Source: Mesorhabditis belari
Taxonomy: Eukaryota > Nematoda > Chromadorea > Rhabditida > Rhabditidae
Assembly (NCBI GenBank): GCA_958450365.1
Contig: CAUEEP010000927.1
Span: 62,001 to 126,000, forward strand
DNA: 64,000 bases
Direction of reading: 5' to 3'
Part shown: positions 32,845 through 45,000 of the stretch, one piece after another
Numbering within the stretch: the stretch's first letter is position 1
Layout: the number at the start of each line of letters is the position of its first letter
The notes under the pieces: model-generated
Databases searched by the model: none
Told to the model about the DNA's origin: nothing
Seen by the model: only the letters and a program-made list of their open reading frames with translations
Made by a program: the position numbers and the translations under genes

Positions 32845-35800
32845 AATAATCTCCAAAATAATGGGTATGCCAAGTTTCTAGATAGGGGCTCAGATTGAAT
32901 ATTACATGATTGTGAATAAAATGAAACTAAAAAGATCTTCTAAATTCCCTTTTTTTCTAGAATATTCTTTCCTTTTCCTCTGAAATGTCCAATGGCAGTA
33001 CCTTTTCTGTGCCGCTTTTGAGTGGTCGGCTTCAAAATTGGTACTTCCATCGGATCAGAGTTTTATTTGTTTTTTTATTGTTGCAAAGATTTGCTTTAAC
33101 GCTGGTTTGAGAGCAAAAATATGCAAGCTTCTTATAAAAAGTGCAATTAACGTTATGAAGAGATATTATAGCAAAATTGGTTTAAAACATTTGGAAAAGT
33201 TTCCAATCAAGATGTGCTGACGGAAATTTTGAGTCAGAAATCATAATGGTACTTCAATTTGCTTTGAGTTAAAGTATCATTAGTTTTATTTTTGATCTCC
33301 AATTTTAAGAATCGTTAGTTTGGGAATTTAAGGTGAATCCGCGAAGTTTAACTCAAATAGGTGCTTCTGTTTGAAATATAACACTAGACAAAAGCTGTAG
33401 AGACAAAAAAAAGTAGAGAAAAATTAGTTTTTATTTTGAGATTTATGAGATATTAGAAATGCAAATTATTCAAGCAGAAAAGAGAATTGAAAAGGAAAGG
33501 GGCAATTCACGTGGGATCGGAAAAGTGAGTCCAAAAGAGGGAAAAGACATAAAAAAAGAATTTGGAGAGAGACAAGAAATGGCCCTCCTAGCAACAAAAA
33601 TCCCCCATTTTTCTTTTCATAGCTGGAAAAGCCCGACAATTTTCGGGTTTTTCACGTCTTCGACGTCGTCGAAAATCGGTGAGGACAGGTGAGCTCTTAT
33701 AGCCAACAAAGCTTTAACAAAAATGTTTTTCAAATGTGATTTTGAATAGATTTAGGGGTTTGTTTCTCTGAAAAAGATTTTTGATGCAATGGTAGACTTA
33801 TACACTCACAAATAGAGTGCGTTCCTTGCGATGAATATGTTTTCTAAAACGCACCCCCAAGAAAAAGTACCGTAATCTCGTCGAGAAAAAAAGCGAAATT
33901 CAATATAATGCAAATACAAAAATAGAGAACAAAATCAGACAAAATTTATAAATATAAAAAATAAGCATAAAATTTTGCCTCGGCCTTTAGTACTAGCCTT
34001 TAATACTTTAATACAAATTTAACTTAACTAAATAGCTGGCCAATGCGAGGGCGCGTTTTAAAAGATGCATTAATCAATTAAAATTTTAATCGTCCAAAGT
34101 CCAACACTACTAACACAAAAAACGGTCTGAGAAACATCTAACGTATTCGGTGGTTAACCCAAAGCTACATGACTTCTTAAGGCGGAGATTTCCATTTCGG
34201 CGTTGTTTGTCTAGTGAGAACCGTTAAAAAATTCACTTTTAAAAACTTTAAAAGGACGTTAAAAAACACTTTTCTAAGGCCAATTTTTTGCGCTCTTTTC
34301 AAAAAAACAGTGTAAAATTGATTCGACGGGTCTAAGATAGATAAAAATCGCTCTGAAAAGCACACAAATTTTTACCTCTGATTCAAGCCATTAAAAATTG
34401 TCTCAAATTTTTGCATTTTTAAAAGTCTTATAGTGCATCTTGTAGAGCTAAAAAAGAGCGTTCAGAATCTGCATGGCACATGCTTGTATGATGACTAGAC
34501 AAAAGATTACAAGCCTCCAAAGAAGGGACACTTTTTGGAGGAGATATAATTTTGACCGGTACTGTGCATGGTGTAATTTGTTGATTATCGTTAGCTCGAT
34601 TCAATCAACGCAAAACCTATAAAAAAATAATACAATGAAAGCTATTTTTTCTTTAGAAGGAAAATCGCCGGAAAGATCTCGGAAATATTGGTTTCGTCCA
34701 GGGAAATTGTAGGTCTTTTTGAGTCAAAAAGGGAATTCAAGGGATGACGAAGTAAAAAGAAAATTGGAAAAATATTGAACGATTTCTTGGTAGAAATAAC
34801 AAAAAAGACGGAAAAACTGGAAGGAAACCTTTTAAATAAAAGAAAGAAAAGAAAATGAGATGAATAATATTAGGGAGAAGTTTAAATTTAGCCCAGAGAA
34901 GAAATCGGAAATGAAGAGTTCTGTCTCATTTTGAATGACTAGGCAACAATGAAAAGAAACAAGTTTTTCGCCAAATAGAAGAATCATCCGCATTAGAATG
35001 ACTTATTCAAAAATGTTCATAAAAAATGAAACTATTTTTAAAAAAACTCCTGCATAAAAGTACTAAAAAGCGTGACTTTTTTTGTCTGGATAACGAAACA
35101 AAGCAAAATATTTTTCCTCCCCAAAAATGATTGATTAAATTAATTTTTTCAAAGAACGTAACTAAAATAAAGACCAAAAATAGCTACTTAGTCGACAGTT
35201 GATTTGATTTGAAAACAAGTTTTTACGTTAAAAATAACAAATGGTTAAATGGTGAAAATTTTGAACAACCAAATTCACAAAAAACAAAGCAACAAAGGGT
35301 AGGGAAACAGGAAAATTTGAGAGAAAATGGAGGCTTTTCTTATTATTAGACAAATGCAAATTAAAACTGGAAAGGAGTTTGCCTTAAAAAATTATAAAAG
35401 CCCAATTGATATTGTATGTGAAATTTCCAGTCAAATGATTTTGATTCTTTTTATTTCGTTCAAAATTTTCCTTTCTTTTTCGACCATTGAATTGTCGCAT
35501 AAAAAATTTTGGTAAAAAAATGTTCGTCGAACGTGAAAATATGTGAACCCTTATAAGAAAATGGATGGTGAACTCGAAAATATGAGAGAAATTTTAGGAA
35601 AGAAATTTCAAAGTAAAATTTGTGGAAACCTTTTTTGTATGATCGAAGAACGGTTACCTTGACATAACTGGAAAGAATCATTCAATGAGAAAAGAGATGT
35701 TCACAAAAAAATTGAAGAAAACAACTTGAACTTTGAGAAATACTCAAAATAATGAACCATTCATGAAAAATATGACAAGGGGTCCTTTTGAATACGACAT

Positions 35801-35876
35801 TGAAAATTGTTCAAGTTTTAGTTGTTTCAAAAATGTTCTTTTAATTAAGGGATAGCAATAACAAAACATCTAAAAT

Positions 35877-35973
35877 AAAATATTTATTCTAATGAAAGCG
35901 CAAGCGCTTCTATTTCTCAATCATTCCACAAAATTGCTTCTTTTGGAAGCTGCGCTTTCATTAGAATAAATAC
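35877..35973. mobile_element. Small foldback MITE
   Basis: TATTTATTCTAATGAAAGCG near the left is mirrored by its reverse complement at the right end, with about 45 bp between. The right end extends to CCGTATTTATTC, like the pogo-related ends at 16.6 and 22.9 kb. Confidence 0.7.
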
Positions 35974-36834
35974 GGTAGCCCCCTTTGCATTAGGCAATGA
36001 ATCCATATATAAAGACGATCAAAACCGGTAGAACAGATGCTAAACAAATATTCACAACAAATGTTGCAATTTTGAAGTGAGAATGATGTAAAAGAAAGAA
36101 AGCAGAGAAAAGAGACAGGAGAGTTGTGCTCATGCACTTTAGAAAAGAAGAAAGAATGAAAGAGGACAGTAAGTTGCTGTATGAACACTGAAAGAGAGTG
36201 AAAGAACAAAATACAAGTCATTTTTAAGAACAACAATTAATTGGTTGGATTGGATAATCCAAGTATGAATGAAAATATTAGTTGAAACTATTTTTGTCTT
36301 TGAATTGAGCGTCGATCAATGAACTTTTTCTTGTCCTTCTGTTTCATCGGCGGAATCTCAAAAAAAACGGATATGTTCCATCAAAATCTCCTTCCAATTT
36401 CAAGTACTTTCCATTTTTCTTGGTTGTGCACAAAGTAGCAATACTTGAAAAGGAGAATGCGGGGGGAAAAAGAAAAAGAAATCGAGCCGAGAACTCGATT
36501 TCACACGTCTAACCAACAATGGAGATTGACAGGAATTCAGAGAATAACCAATCTACCAATATCTAGTTCTCGAGACAATTCAAGAGTTGAATCGATCTCT
36601 ATCCACCTAAAGGTTATCTATTTTGTTTTTGAGAGTCTTCAGGGAAGAAATTCCAAATTGTTGTACACTTCAAAATTTAGATGTTTTAATGTTCTACTCT
36701 TGCTCCCGGTTTTCTATATTTTTGATTTTTTGTCGAAAAAGCCAAGCCAAAAAGCTTTATACAAAGTTGATTGCATACAGTCATCGATCGCAAAAGCAAA
36801 AAAAATTCAGAACGCAACGAAATTTCGTTTTTCT

Positions 36835-39800
36835 TTAGACAGTGACATGTGATTGTCCCACTTCTTCCAATACACGATCAATATGAGCCACAGCATCACT
36901 CCATTCACGATCATCAAGAACCTTAAAGGCGAAGAAAATTTTGTAATGACCGTTAAATAATTGAGAACTCTAAGTAATATTCAAACCTTAATATGATCAG
37001 TGAGATGATCAATTTCAGTCTGTGCCTCTTGATCCTTTTTTGCTTCCAATGATGGTGATGAGCTATGAATTCCTTCGTCATCTTCAATATATTTCATTGG
37101 TCTTCTCTCAACAATATCCACTCTGAAAATTAGCATTATCTGACAAAATTATTTCCGAATATACCCAGCTTCACTTGCTCCGCTACTGTCATATCCGCTG
37201 CTCATTTGAAGTGGGCTGTTCATTCGTTGACTTATTCTCTTTGGCTCTCGGCGAGCAGTTCTATCTGAAACAATTGTCTCTAAAAATGCTACAAAAATAC
37301 ATAACGCATGGCTCAAAAGTTTTTTCTTTACACAAAAACTTACCCATGTCGATCGGACTTGGAAGTGTAGAGCTTGTCGGGCTGACAACGCGAAGGTCTG
37401 CAGCTGACTTTGACTTCTTTGCAGATCGTTTTTTGCTTCTATTCAAATCTAATTTCTTCATTTAGTTCAAATTCTAAGCTTCACAACTACCCGAATGTTC
37501 TGCTAACAATCTAGCCATATCATGATGCCCTCGCAGATTGGCGATTGCTTGTGCGGCATGACCAGCCCCATTCACGAGAACTGGATCAGCCCCGTTCTCC
37601 AGCTAAAACATTTAGTTTGAAGTTATAAAAGCTAGAAAATTATACATTACAAAGCTGTTCTAAGCAAAACAAGATACCAAATATAAGGCCGAATCCATAT
37701 GATTGTTGATGGCGGTGAGATGAAGAGGAGTGTTACCACGAGAGTCTCTCAATGATAAAACATGGGATCGTTTACGGCGAGACCATTCCGAGAGAAGAAC
37801 AGTTAACACAGGAACTGATCCGGCAACTAGAAACGCGAAAGTAAGGAAACTTTTGGATGAACCCACAAGAAGCACAATGAATAGCATTTGCTTGATCATT
37901 TGTTGTCCACAATGCCGCGTCAGATCCCATTCTCACCAAAAGCCAACGAGTAATGTGTTCATGACCAGAGAGACATGAAATGTGAAGAAGAGATTGGCCT
38001 GGGCAGAAAATATTTGCTGACTTGACTTGATTTGTACAAAGATACCTCTATTGGAAACCGATCCGACTTCAGAATGCGCCTTTTCCACCAAATATCTCAC
38101 ACTGCTTAGACATCCACCCTGAACAGCGTAGACACATGGGGTGCAACCTGAAAAATTATTTCGATTTTTTGAATTTCTTGTTTTCTTGTGATCAATCTGA
38201 ATATGTATGCTAGGTAACTGACCAAATTCATCTCTCGAATGTACCATCTCACTTCCATATTTTGTTGCGATCCGAATGAACTCAATGTTGCCTAAATAGC
38301 TAGGTTATTATTGTAATAGATAGAAGTCTTAAAATTGCCCAATAAAAGTTTTTTAAACCTTGAGCAGCAGCCACGTGTAATGGGATCATTTGAGCCTTGT
38401 TCGGAAGCATTGCCAATGGCTAAAAAGTCAGCATGTTTACTATTTTTCTATTAAATGTTCTAGTGCTTTTCTAAAACAAACCTTTCCAAATCTTTTCAAC
38501 AACAAAAAAGCCATTTCATTGTCACCGCGAGCCACAGCTGCCATTAAACTTGATGTGCCGTTGATATCCCTAAAATGTTTTTAATTATCACGATGTTCAT
38601 GCTAGATACTACTCTTTTACTTTGCCTACCTATGCATGGCCATTTTTGTCGCTTCTTTCGAGTTTCCTTGCAAAATCGTTTCCATGCTTCGCAGACTTCC
38701 AACACCCGCAGAAATGAGAGCTGGGATTTCTCCTGAAGTTATGAGGATTTTTTTCAAAAGAAAGTTTTACTTTATAGTAATTTACTTGCAACTTTAAACT
38801 CACCAATATTCGATGAGACATCGCGAAGTTCGGGAAGAGCTGAACAGAAATATCTAAAAGAAAAGATGAAACCATTGTTTAAAAATTTGCAAGCTTGTCT
38901 CTTTTTAAAGTTTTGCGTTTATTTTGTTAAATCCTTGTTTATCAATTTTAAGTTAAGTTCTTAATCCTTTGCCCCAATTACAAAAGCCTGTCAAAATTTC
39001 GGAATTTGACTCTTGGTTGTGTATGAGAGTAAATAGATGGGCGGACAGTCATGAAATATTTGAGAGAAGAAAAGGAAAAGAAAGGAAAAGGGCTAAGTAA
39101 GTAATGTTCGACTCTTTCAACAAAAGATTCTTTGCTAAAATAAAAAGAGAGACACGACTCAAACAGTCCACATTACTTACAATTAGTCAAATCTATCATT
39201 GACTTATTTCTGAAAAGTTATTTTGGTAGGTAAACATTACAAAGTAAGGACAAAAAACCTGAGTTGTTGTAAGAAGTCAGAATTTGACTGGCTGTGCATT
39301 AATAATGAAGTAGTAAACTAATTTTCATATGCCCAAAGAGTTAACAAAAACAAATTCGGTTTTTTAATTGTTAACTTTTTTATGCCACAAATCTTGCTTC
39401 GGAACTCTTCTCCTTTAAGCCGAAACTTTCTTTCCCAATCGGTAACTTCCTATGTGCCAATCAGTTCCAATCCATCGAAACGGGACTAGTTTTTTTGGTG
39501 ATAATCTTGAAAAGAATTCTTCCTTCATCACAATGAAATTCGCCACAATAAAATGCGAGAAAGATGAATGTTTGCTTTTGTGATAATCAGTCAAAAGAGA
39601 ATCTCTATGAAACCTAAAATCAAATACAGAGACGCCTTTGCCGATCTTCTCTCAAAAAGCTTTTGCAAACAACTAATGTGTACTACATACAATGAAAAGT
39701 AAGCAAAGTGGCCATGTGCGCAATTCTAAAATGAATCCTAAGAATCCTGTTATTTTTCTAATTGTAAGCAATCAGCTGAAATGACGTCAGCTTGATGACC

Positions 39801-40803
39801 ATGGATACAAAAGATTCGAGTATCGTTGTCATCGATAGCTGAAAGAGAGAAAAAGAAGAGGAAAAGAAGAGGAAAAGAAAAGAAAAAGACAGTGTCCCTT
39901 CACGCATCCTCTTTCGAAAGAAACGATCATGTTTCACTTCAATTCTTTCTTCATTTTTCACCATTTTTCACCATGAATGAAGAGGAACTTCATTCATGTT
40001 GCCATCCAAAAATGGATATGCTACATCCGATTTTGAAACCTTTTTAATAGAATCATTTTTTACATTAGAATCACTAAATTACTAAACAAATTATAGTTTT
40101 TGCCCAAGTTCCTTTAAAAGTGAAAAAAGATGCATTTCTTTTGTAATATCTTTCAAAAAATATTGTTTAAAATTTGGTTAATAAATAAAAAGGCATAATA
40201 TCGATAGTTTTTAAGATAAACCTTTTGTTAAGGTACTAAAGTGATAAAAAAGCTAGAACTGCGTTTGATTTGACTTGATTTGGTCGAAAAATTTGATAAA
40301 ATCCTTTGTAAAATCATTTTTCTAGGTAAAAAGAGGTTTCAAAGATAAAATGTTTCAAAATCGGACTTAACAGATACACCGGAGATTGATTGGAACAGGA
40401 GAATGAATTATTGAACTAATTTTCTATCAAAAACATTATAAGACCAATCCATCTTGAATATTTTGCTTATTCCTTTCTTAAGCTCAAATGGATTTCAAGT
40501 TGCCGCTAGCTTTTTAGTCGTGAACCGCCTTTAAAACTTACTTAATCGCCTCGAAATTATCGATTTTCGCAGCAATATGCAGCCCAGTCTGACCATGGGG
40601 ATCTCGTTTTTTCATTTCATCTCTCGTCATTCCCTCCAAACATTGTTCATGCTTTTCTTCGACCTAGAGCCGATTAAATTACACAATAAAGTATATATCT
40701 TTTTAGAAATTAAATCTAAATCTCTTATTCTAACACTCACCGCCGCAAAAACATCCGCACAACATCGTTTTGGGAGTGTCGAGGTCCCACGGACCGAACC
40801 CAT
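36835..40803 (-). CDS. Espin-like ankyrin-repeat protein
   Basis: Fifteen minus-strand exons close in frame to 492 residues: 40803-40741, 40663-40542, 38853-38804, 38732-38630, 38569-38482, 38419-38359, 38291-38223, 38147-38046, 37998-37867, 37826-37678, 37602-37491, 37448-37344, 37264-37165, 37122-36987, 36921-36835. Ankyrin repeats fill about residues 36-360 (for example GQTGLHIAAKIDNFEAI, MIPLHVAAAQGNIEFIRIA, QSLLHISCLSGHEHITRWLL, GNTPLHLTAINNHMDSALYL). The series of repeats and the terminal ADPVLVNGAGHAAQAIANLR resemble the N-terminal half of espins/fly Forked, actin-bundling proteins. The rest is a basic and Ser-rich linker and an acidic, probably helical end; no WH2 or other actin motif was obvious. 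Family assignment is tentative. Intron 2 (1.7 kb) contains a MITE. It starts 1.2 kb downstream of the TRPA stop on the same strand. Confidence 0.75.
40026..40366 (+). mobile_element. MITE family A, uninterrupted copy
   Basis: Ends TCCGATTTTGAAACC and, reversed, GTCCGATTTTGAAACA. It matches the two outer halves of the copy at 10.2-11.2 kb, and has a single TA at 40236-40237 where that copy carries the nested element. It lies in intron 2 of the espin-like gene. Confidence 0.8.
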
Positions 40804-40982
40804 CGTTGGCGATTCGCACTCACTGCAAAGAACACATGTTGTTGAAGATTTGCGTACAAATTTTCAATACAAACCAAAGCTCATCAAAGGCAAGATAACC
40901 AATTACAGTAAAATAGACAACAACGAACTCAAGCCATCGTATTTTCACTGTCACTTCATCTAGTTCTCTTTTGGAGAATGAG

Positions 40983-41031
40983 AATTCCATGAATTTTAGA
41001 AGGAATAGTTATTACGATGGTGACAAATATA
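40983..41031 (+). repeat. 50-bp direct repeat, copy 1
   Basis: GAATTCCATGAATTTTAGAA and the following GGAATAGTTATTACGATGG recur at 41309-41358 with one substitution. Confidence 0.85.
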
Positions 41032-41308
41032 TGCTTAGTTTGAAAGCTTTACAAAACAACCATAAAAATCCGCTTTGATCGGGGTTAATCCCAATTATAA
41101 AAAGAGAGAAAGAGGGAAGGACGAGGTAAAAACGAGTGTAACTGAAACTAGCTTTGAAACAAAACGAAACTTACAGAAAATCAAAAAATAATCATCTGCA
41201 AAATGTTATTGTGATTCAATGGATGATTAAAGCAAGAGAAATTTAACTCTTGCGCGTCTATTTTTATCAAATAAGCAAAAGTATAATACTCAAGTCAAAA
41301 GTTACAGT

Positions 41309-41358
41309 GAATTCCATGAATTTTAGAAGGAATAGTTGTTACGATGGTGACAAATATA
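41309..41358 (+). repeat. 50-bp direct repeat, copy 2
   Basis: Partner of 40983-41031, 326 bp away; differs by A to G in GTTGTTACGATGG. Confidence 0.85.
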
Positions 41359-42010
41359 ATCGACAAAATGTTCTGATGTTCTTTTCGATGTCAAACCCTC
41401 TAAATCAAAAACAATTGTATATGCAACTAATAAAATGCTCAACATAACGGTTCCCATATCTAGTTATTGGTAATGCTTGAAAAAAAATGACAATAGTGAA
41501 TGAATGGGGTATTGATGTCAATTATGAGTCAGTCAGGAAAGAAGAAAAATGAATGGCGGGACTTCACGGGGACTCGACCTTCATCAAAAAGAAAGCGAAA
41601 AGAAGAAATGGAAAAGTGAATGAGAGACTGAGATGGGGCAGGGAGGGCTGGGTGGATGTGTGTCTTCGACGGGCAAACCGACCTGTCCGCCCTTTTCTTT
41701 GCGAGTCTCGGGCCCCCATTTCTTGCAAATAGATCTTTTCTTCTTTTTTCATCATTTTTCTGTCATTCAGCATATTTCTGATCATCTCTCTTCCATTCTT
41801 TTTTTGATCACCCTTTCTGTACTCCTTTATTTTGATATTACCATTAAAAATTAGCACTGTACTGCGGCAAAGTGCATGATAAACATGTCATTAAAAGCTT
41901 AACATTTATCTTCCATCACATAACAACAATCAAATATTTTAAGGCAAACAAAGTCCCATAACATATAAACGCGTAAAAACACCCGTTTGGCTTAAAAATT
42001 TTGCTAACAA

Positions 42011-45000
42011 TTAAAATCTCCCTCGTCGACCTCGGATGGAAAATGGTTGAGGTTGCGATGGTTCTTCTGATTGGAGTGATTCATTGGGTTCTTGGTCGGG
42101 TTCAACGGGTTGAGAGACTTCATCATCTAGAATTTATGTCTTTTCATATTTTTAGTTTTTAGTAGTAGTACAAAATAGATAAACCAATCAAATTCAATGT
42201 TAATCTTAATCAAAAATAGTTTTAACTTTTTTAACCTTGCGTTTTCTCCTCGACAACTTGTGTTCTTTGTTGTTCATTTGCTTTGTTTTCAATATTGTCG
42301 AGTTTTTGGAGAATCATTTCCAGAATTCCTTCAAATTTGACCTAAACCGGATTTAATTTAAGCAAAGATTTAGGCGAACTTGTCTTTCATACAAATAGTC
42401 GATATTGCTTTGTAAATGATTGAGAGCTTCTCGTTGCATCGCAAATTCTCGTCTCATTTCACTGCTTTCTTCCTGGAATGTTACATTGCAAGTAGCTATT
42501 GCAACCAGCCTTACCTCAGCTGAGTGCTGGGAGATGATCTCACTCAATGATCCCAATTGATCCGAACCGAAAAGACGACGGAATCTGAAAGGATATTCAA
42601 GTATTAGCTAAATGTTTAATTAGCTAAAATTTTACTTTTTCCACAAACTCATTTTGTTCGGATACAACGCATAATGAGATCTTGTAATTCGTCTTCTTAA
42701 AAATGACATCGATCGCTCGACTTGGAGAACAAGATCTACCTGCAAGTTTAAATGCATATAAACTAAAAAGAAAACATTTTCAATTCAAAAATTAACTAAC
42801 ACAATTTGCTTTTAACAGATGAAGTGCCTAACCTGCATTGAGAGTCTCTTGATTTCAGCTTTTTCTTGAACAGATTTGATATCATCAACGGCCAAACCGA
42901 CAAGAAGATTCATCAAGAGAATTGTCATCACAATACAGAAAATAAAGAAAACCGGGAAAGCAATCTCTTTTGTAAATAATCTAAAAAGTATCAGTTAGAA
43001 AAGATAATGTATTTGATATTGAATATCTTTTTTCAATTATAATTAACCCTTCTTCATGATTATCCAATGCTCCATGAAATATTCCATTGTATTCCATTTC
43101 ACCGATTGTCATAACCGTTGTTTTTATGACAGAAAGAGGAATCGAAGAAAATTCGGGCTAAAATTTAGAATTCAGAATTTATGCACTGGGTTTGCAAAAA
43201 TATTTTAGCCATTCAATTTCGACGTACCCTATTTTGCATCATTAAGAAGAAAGTCACGGAGAAAGCCAAAATGAATAAAATGAAAATAATGGCAAATTTG
43301 GAGAATGTTTTGAAGACATCGAAGAACATCAGAACAAAGATACCAAAACGGGGAAGCTTTCGAATGAGCAGAAGCTGAAAAGTTTCTTTGAAAGATACTT
43401 GGAGAACCAAGTACAAGATTGATCCAAGCGATGAAAGTCCCAAGAGTTGCAAGCATCCATTGCCAGTTCTGAATGGTAAAATTGTACACAAAGGCATATC
43501 AAAGTCGCCAACAGTTTTTTAAAAACATTACTCACCAATCTAATAGCCGAATGCTCAGTGCAAGGTGACCAATCAATCATTGTGATTAATGCAGATACAT
43601 AGATGAAAATCTCTAGCAGATTCTCCACTAAAATTGAAAAGTTTTAGTTTTTCTTTTTGAATACCCGAAAGATATGCCCATCTTCTTGTCCATAATTGAT
43701 ACATCTAAATATAAAATATGTTTCGGCGCTTTTTTTCTTCATACCTCTTTGATGATTTGTGCTGCAGCCAGTAAAACCACTATCGTTTTACAAAAATGAG
43801 CAAGAGGTGTGTAATAGTTATCCTGAAAAAGAAGTGCCGAAGATGTATAGAAAGAGCAAGTTAGTTAGTTTAAATCTAGCAAACTTACGATTTGATCACA
43901 TGTAGTCTTTAAATGATCCATCACATCCATTAATGTTCCATTTCCATCAGGCATTTTTACATTGAATGGAGCCGGGATAAGAGCGAGAAAAGTTGTCAAT
44001 GATATCAAAAAGATCAAATAGACAAATGAAGCTGAAAGTTTATGAGAGTCAACTTGCATAGAAATTGATTTAATCACCTGAATAATAGACATATCTTCCT
44101 AAATGATTCCATTTGTACTTCAACAAGGCGACAACCAATGGATGAGAAAGAAGTTGGATTCGTTCCGAGTTTGCCTAGAAAAGACGGCTAATCAACGAAA
44201 TGATTCTTCAATTGAATACCATTAATTTCAATGGATGTTCCAAATAAATTCGATCCATATTTCTGTTATATGGTTCAGCTTCTTTTCTCACGTGCCCATC
44301 TTCATTAAATGGATAAAGTCCCTCGTCATCACACGCTTTTAGAACTAAATCATTCCATTTCAGACAATTAGTTGCACATTATTCCATTATCGATTCTATT
44401 ATTCCAATTTTGCTTACTTTGTCCTTGGCCAGCTGGCATCATAAAAGTGTCATCAATGTATTCAAAATTATAGTTCACAACGGCCAAGGGACCCGTGTTT
44501 CCGTGACTAAATTGGATACTTGAAAATTTAAAGCAAAAGAACAACCTAATACAACGATCCATGGCAAGAGAGGCAATTTCTGGAAATTTTGCCAGCAATT
44601 GTCGCATTGGCGTGATTCGCTCTTCCTAAAGTTTTCGATTATCCCCGTGGCGCAGTCAGGAGCGCGCTTGTCTACGGCCCACACGACCCGGGTGCTACTC
44701 GATTTTGGCTTTTTTATTTTTATTTTAAAGGGAACAACTATATTATATTTTAAGAATTTAAAAGAATTTAGTTTTTTAGCCCAAAGACGGCTGAGCAAAA
44801 GCCCGTACAGATGGACAGACAGACACTGCTCTTTTATATATAGTAACCCAGTACTTCATTTACTTAAAATCTTTAAATTCTGTGAATTTATATCCTCACT
44901 TTATGTCTTCCATTTGGCATTTCCTTTGATCGTTTCATTAACATTTCCCAATTTTTATCCATCAAAAGTACCCGAGCAACTTCTCTGAAATAACAATGAA

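Larger units (their letters stand above)
30616..36834. other. 6.2-kb intergenic region
   Basis: Should contain the 5' exon(s) of the preceding minus-strand gene, not found. It holds a mariner-like MITE (32644-32844), a foldback MITE (35877-35973) and a short CAGTACCGGTCAAAATTATA-like Tc1-type end near 34553-34572 (reversed) without a clear partner. Remaining ORFs look like noise. Confidence 0.5.
40804..42010. other. Intergenic, TRPA to espin-like gene
   Basis: Contains a roughly 50-bp direct repeat (40983-41031 and 41309-41358). Otherwise AT-rich, with a pyrimidine-rich tract near 41690-41830. At 1.2 kb it is rather long for an operon spacer. Confidence 0.5.
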
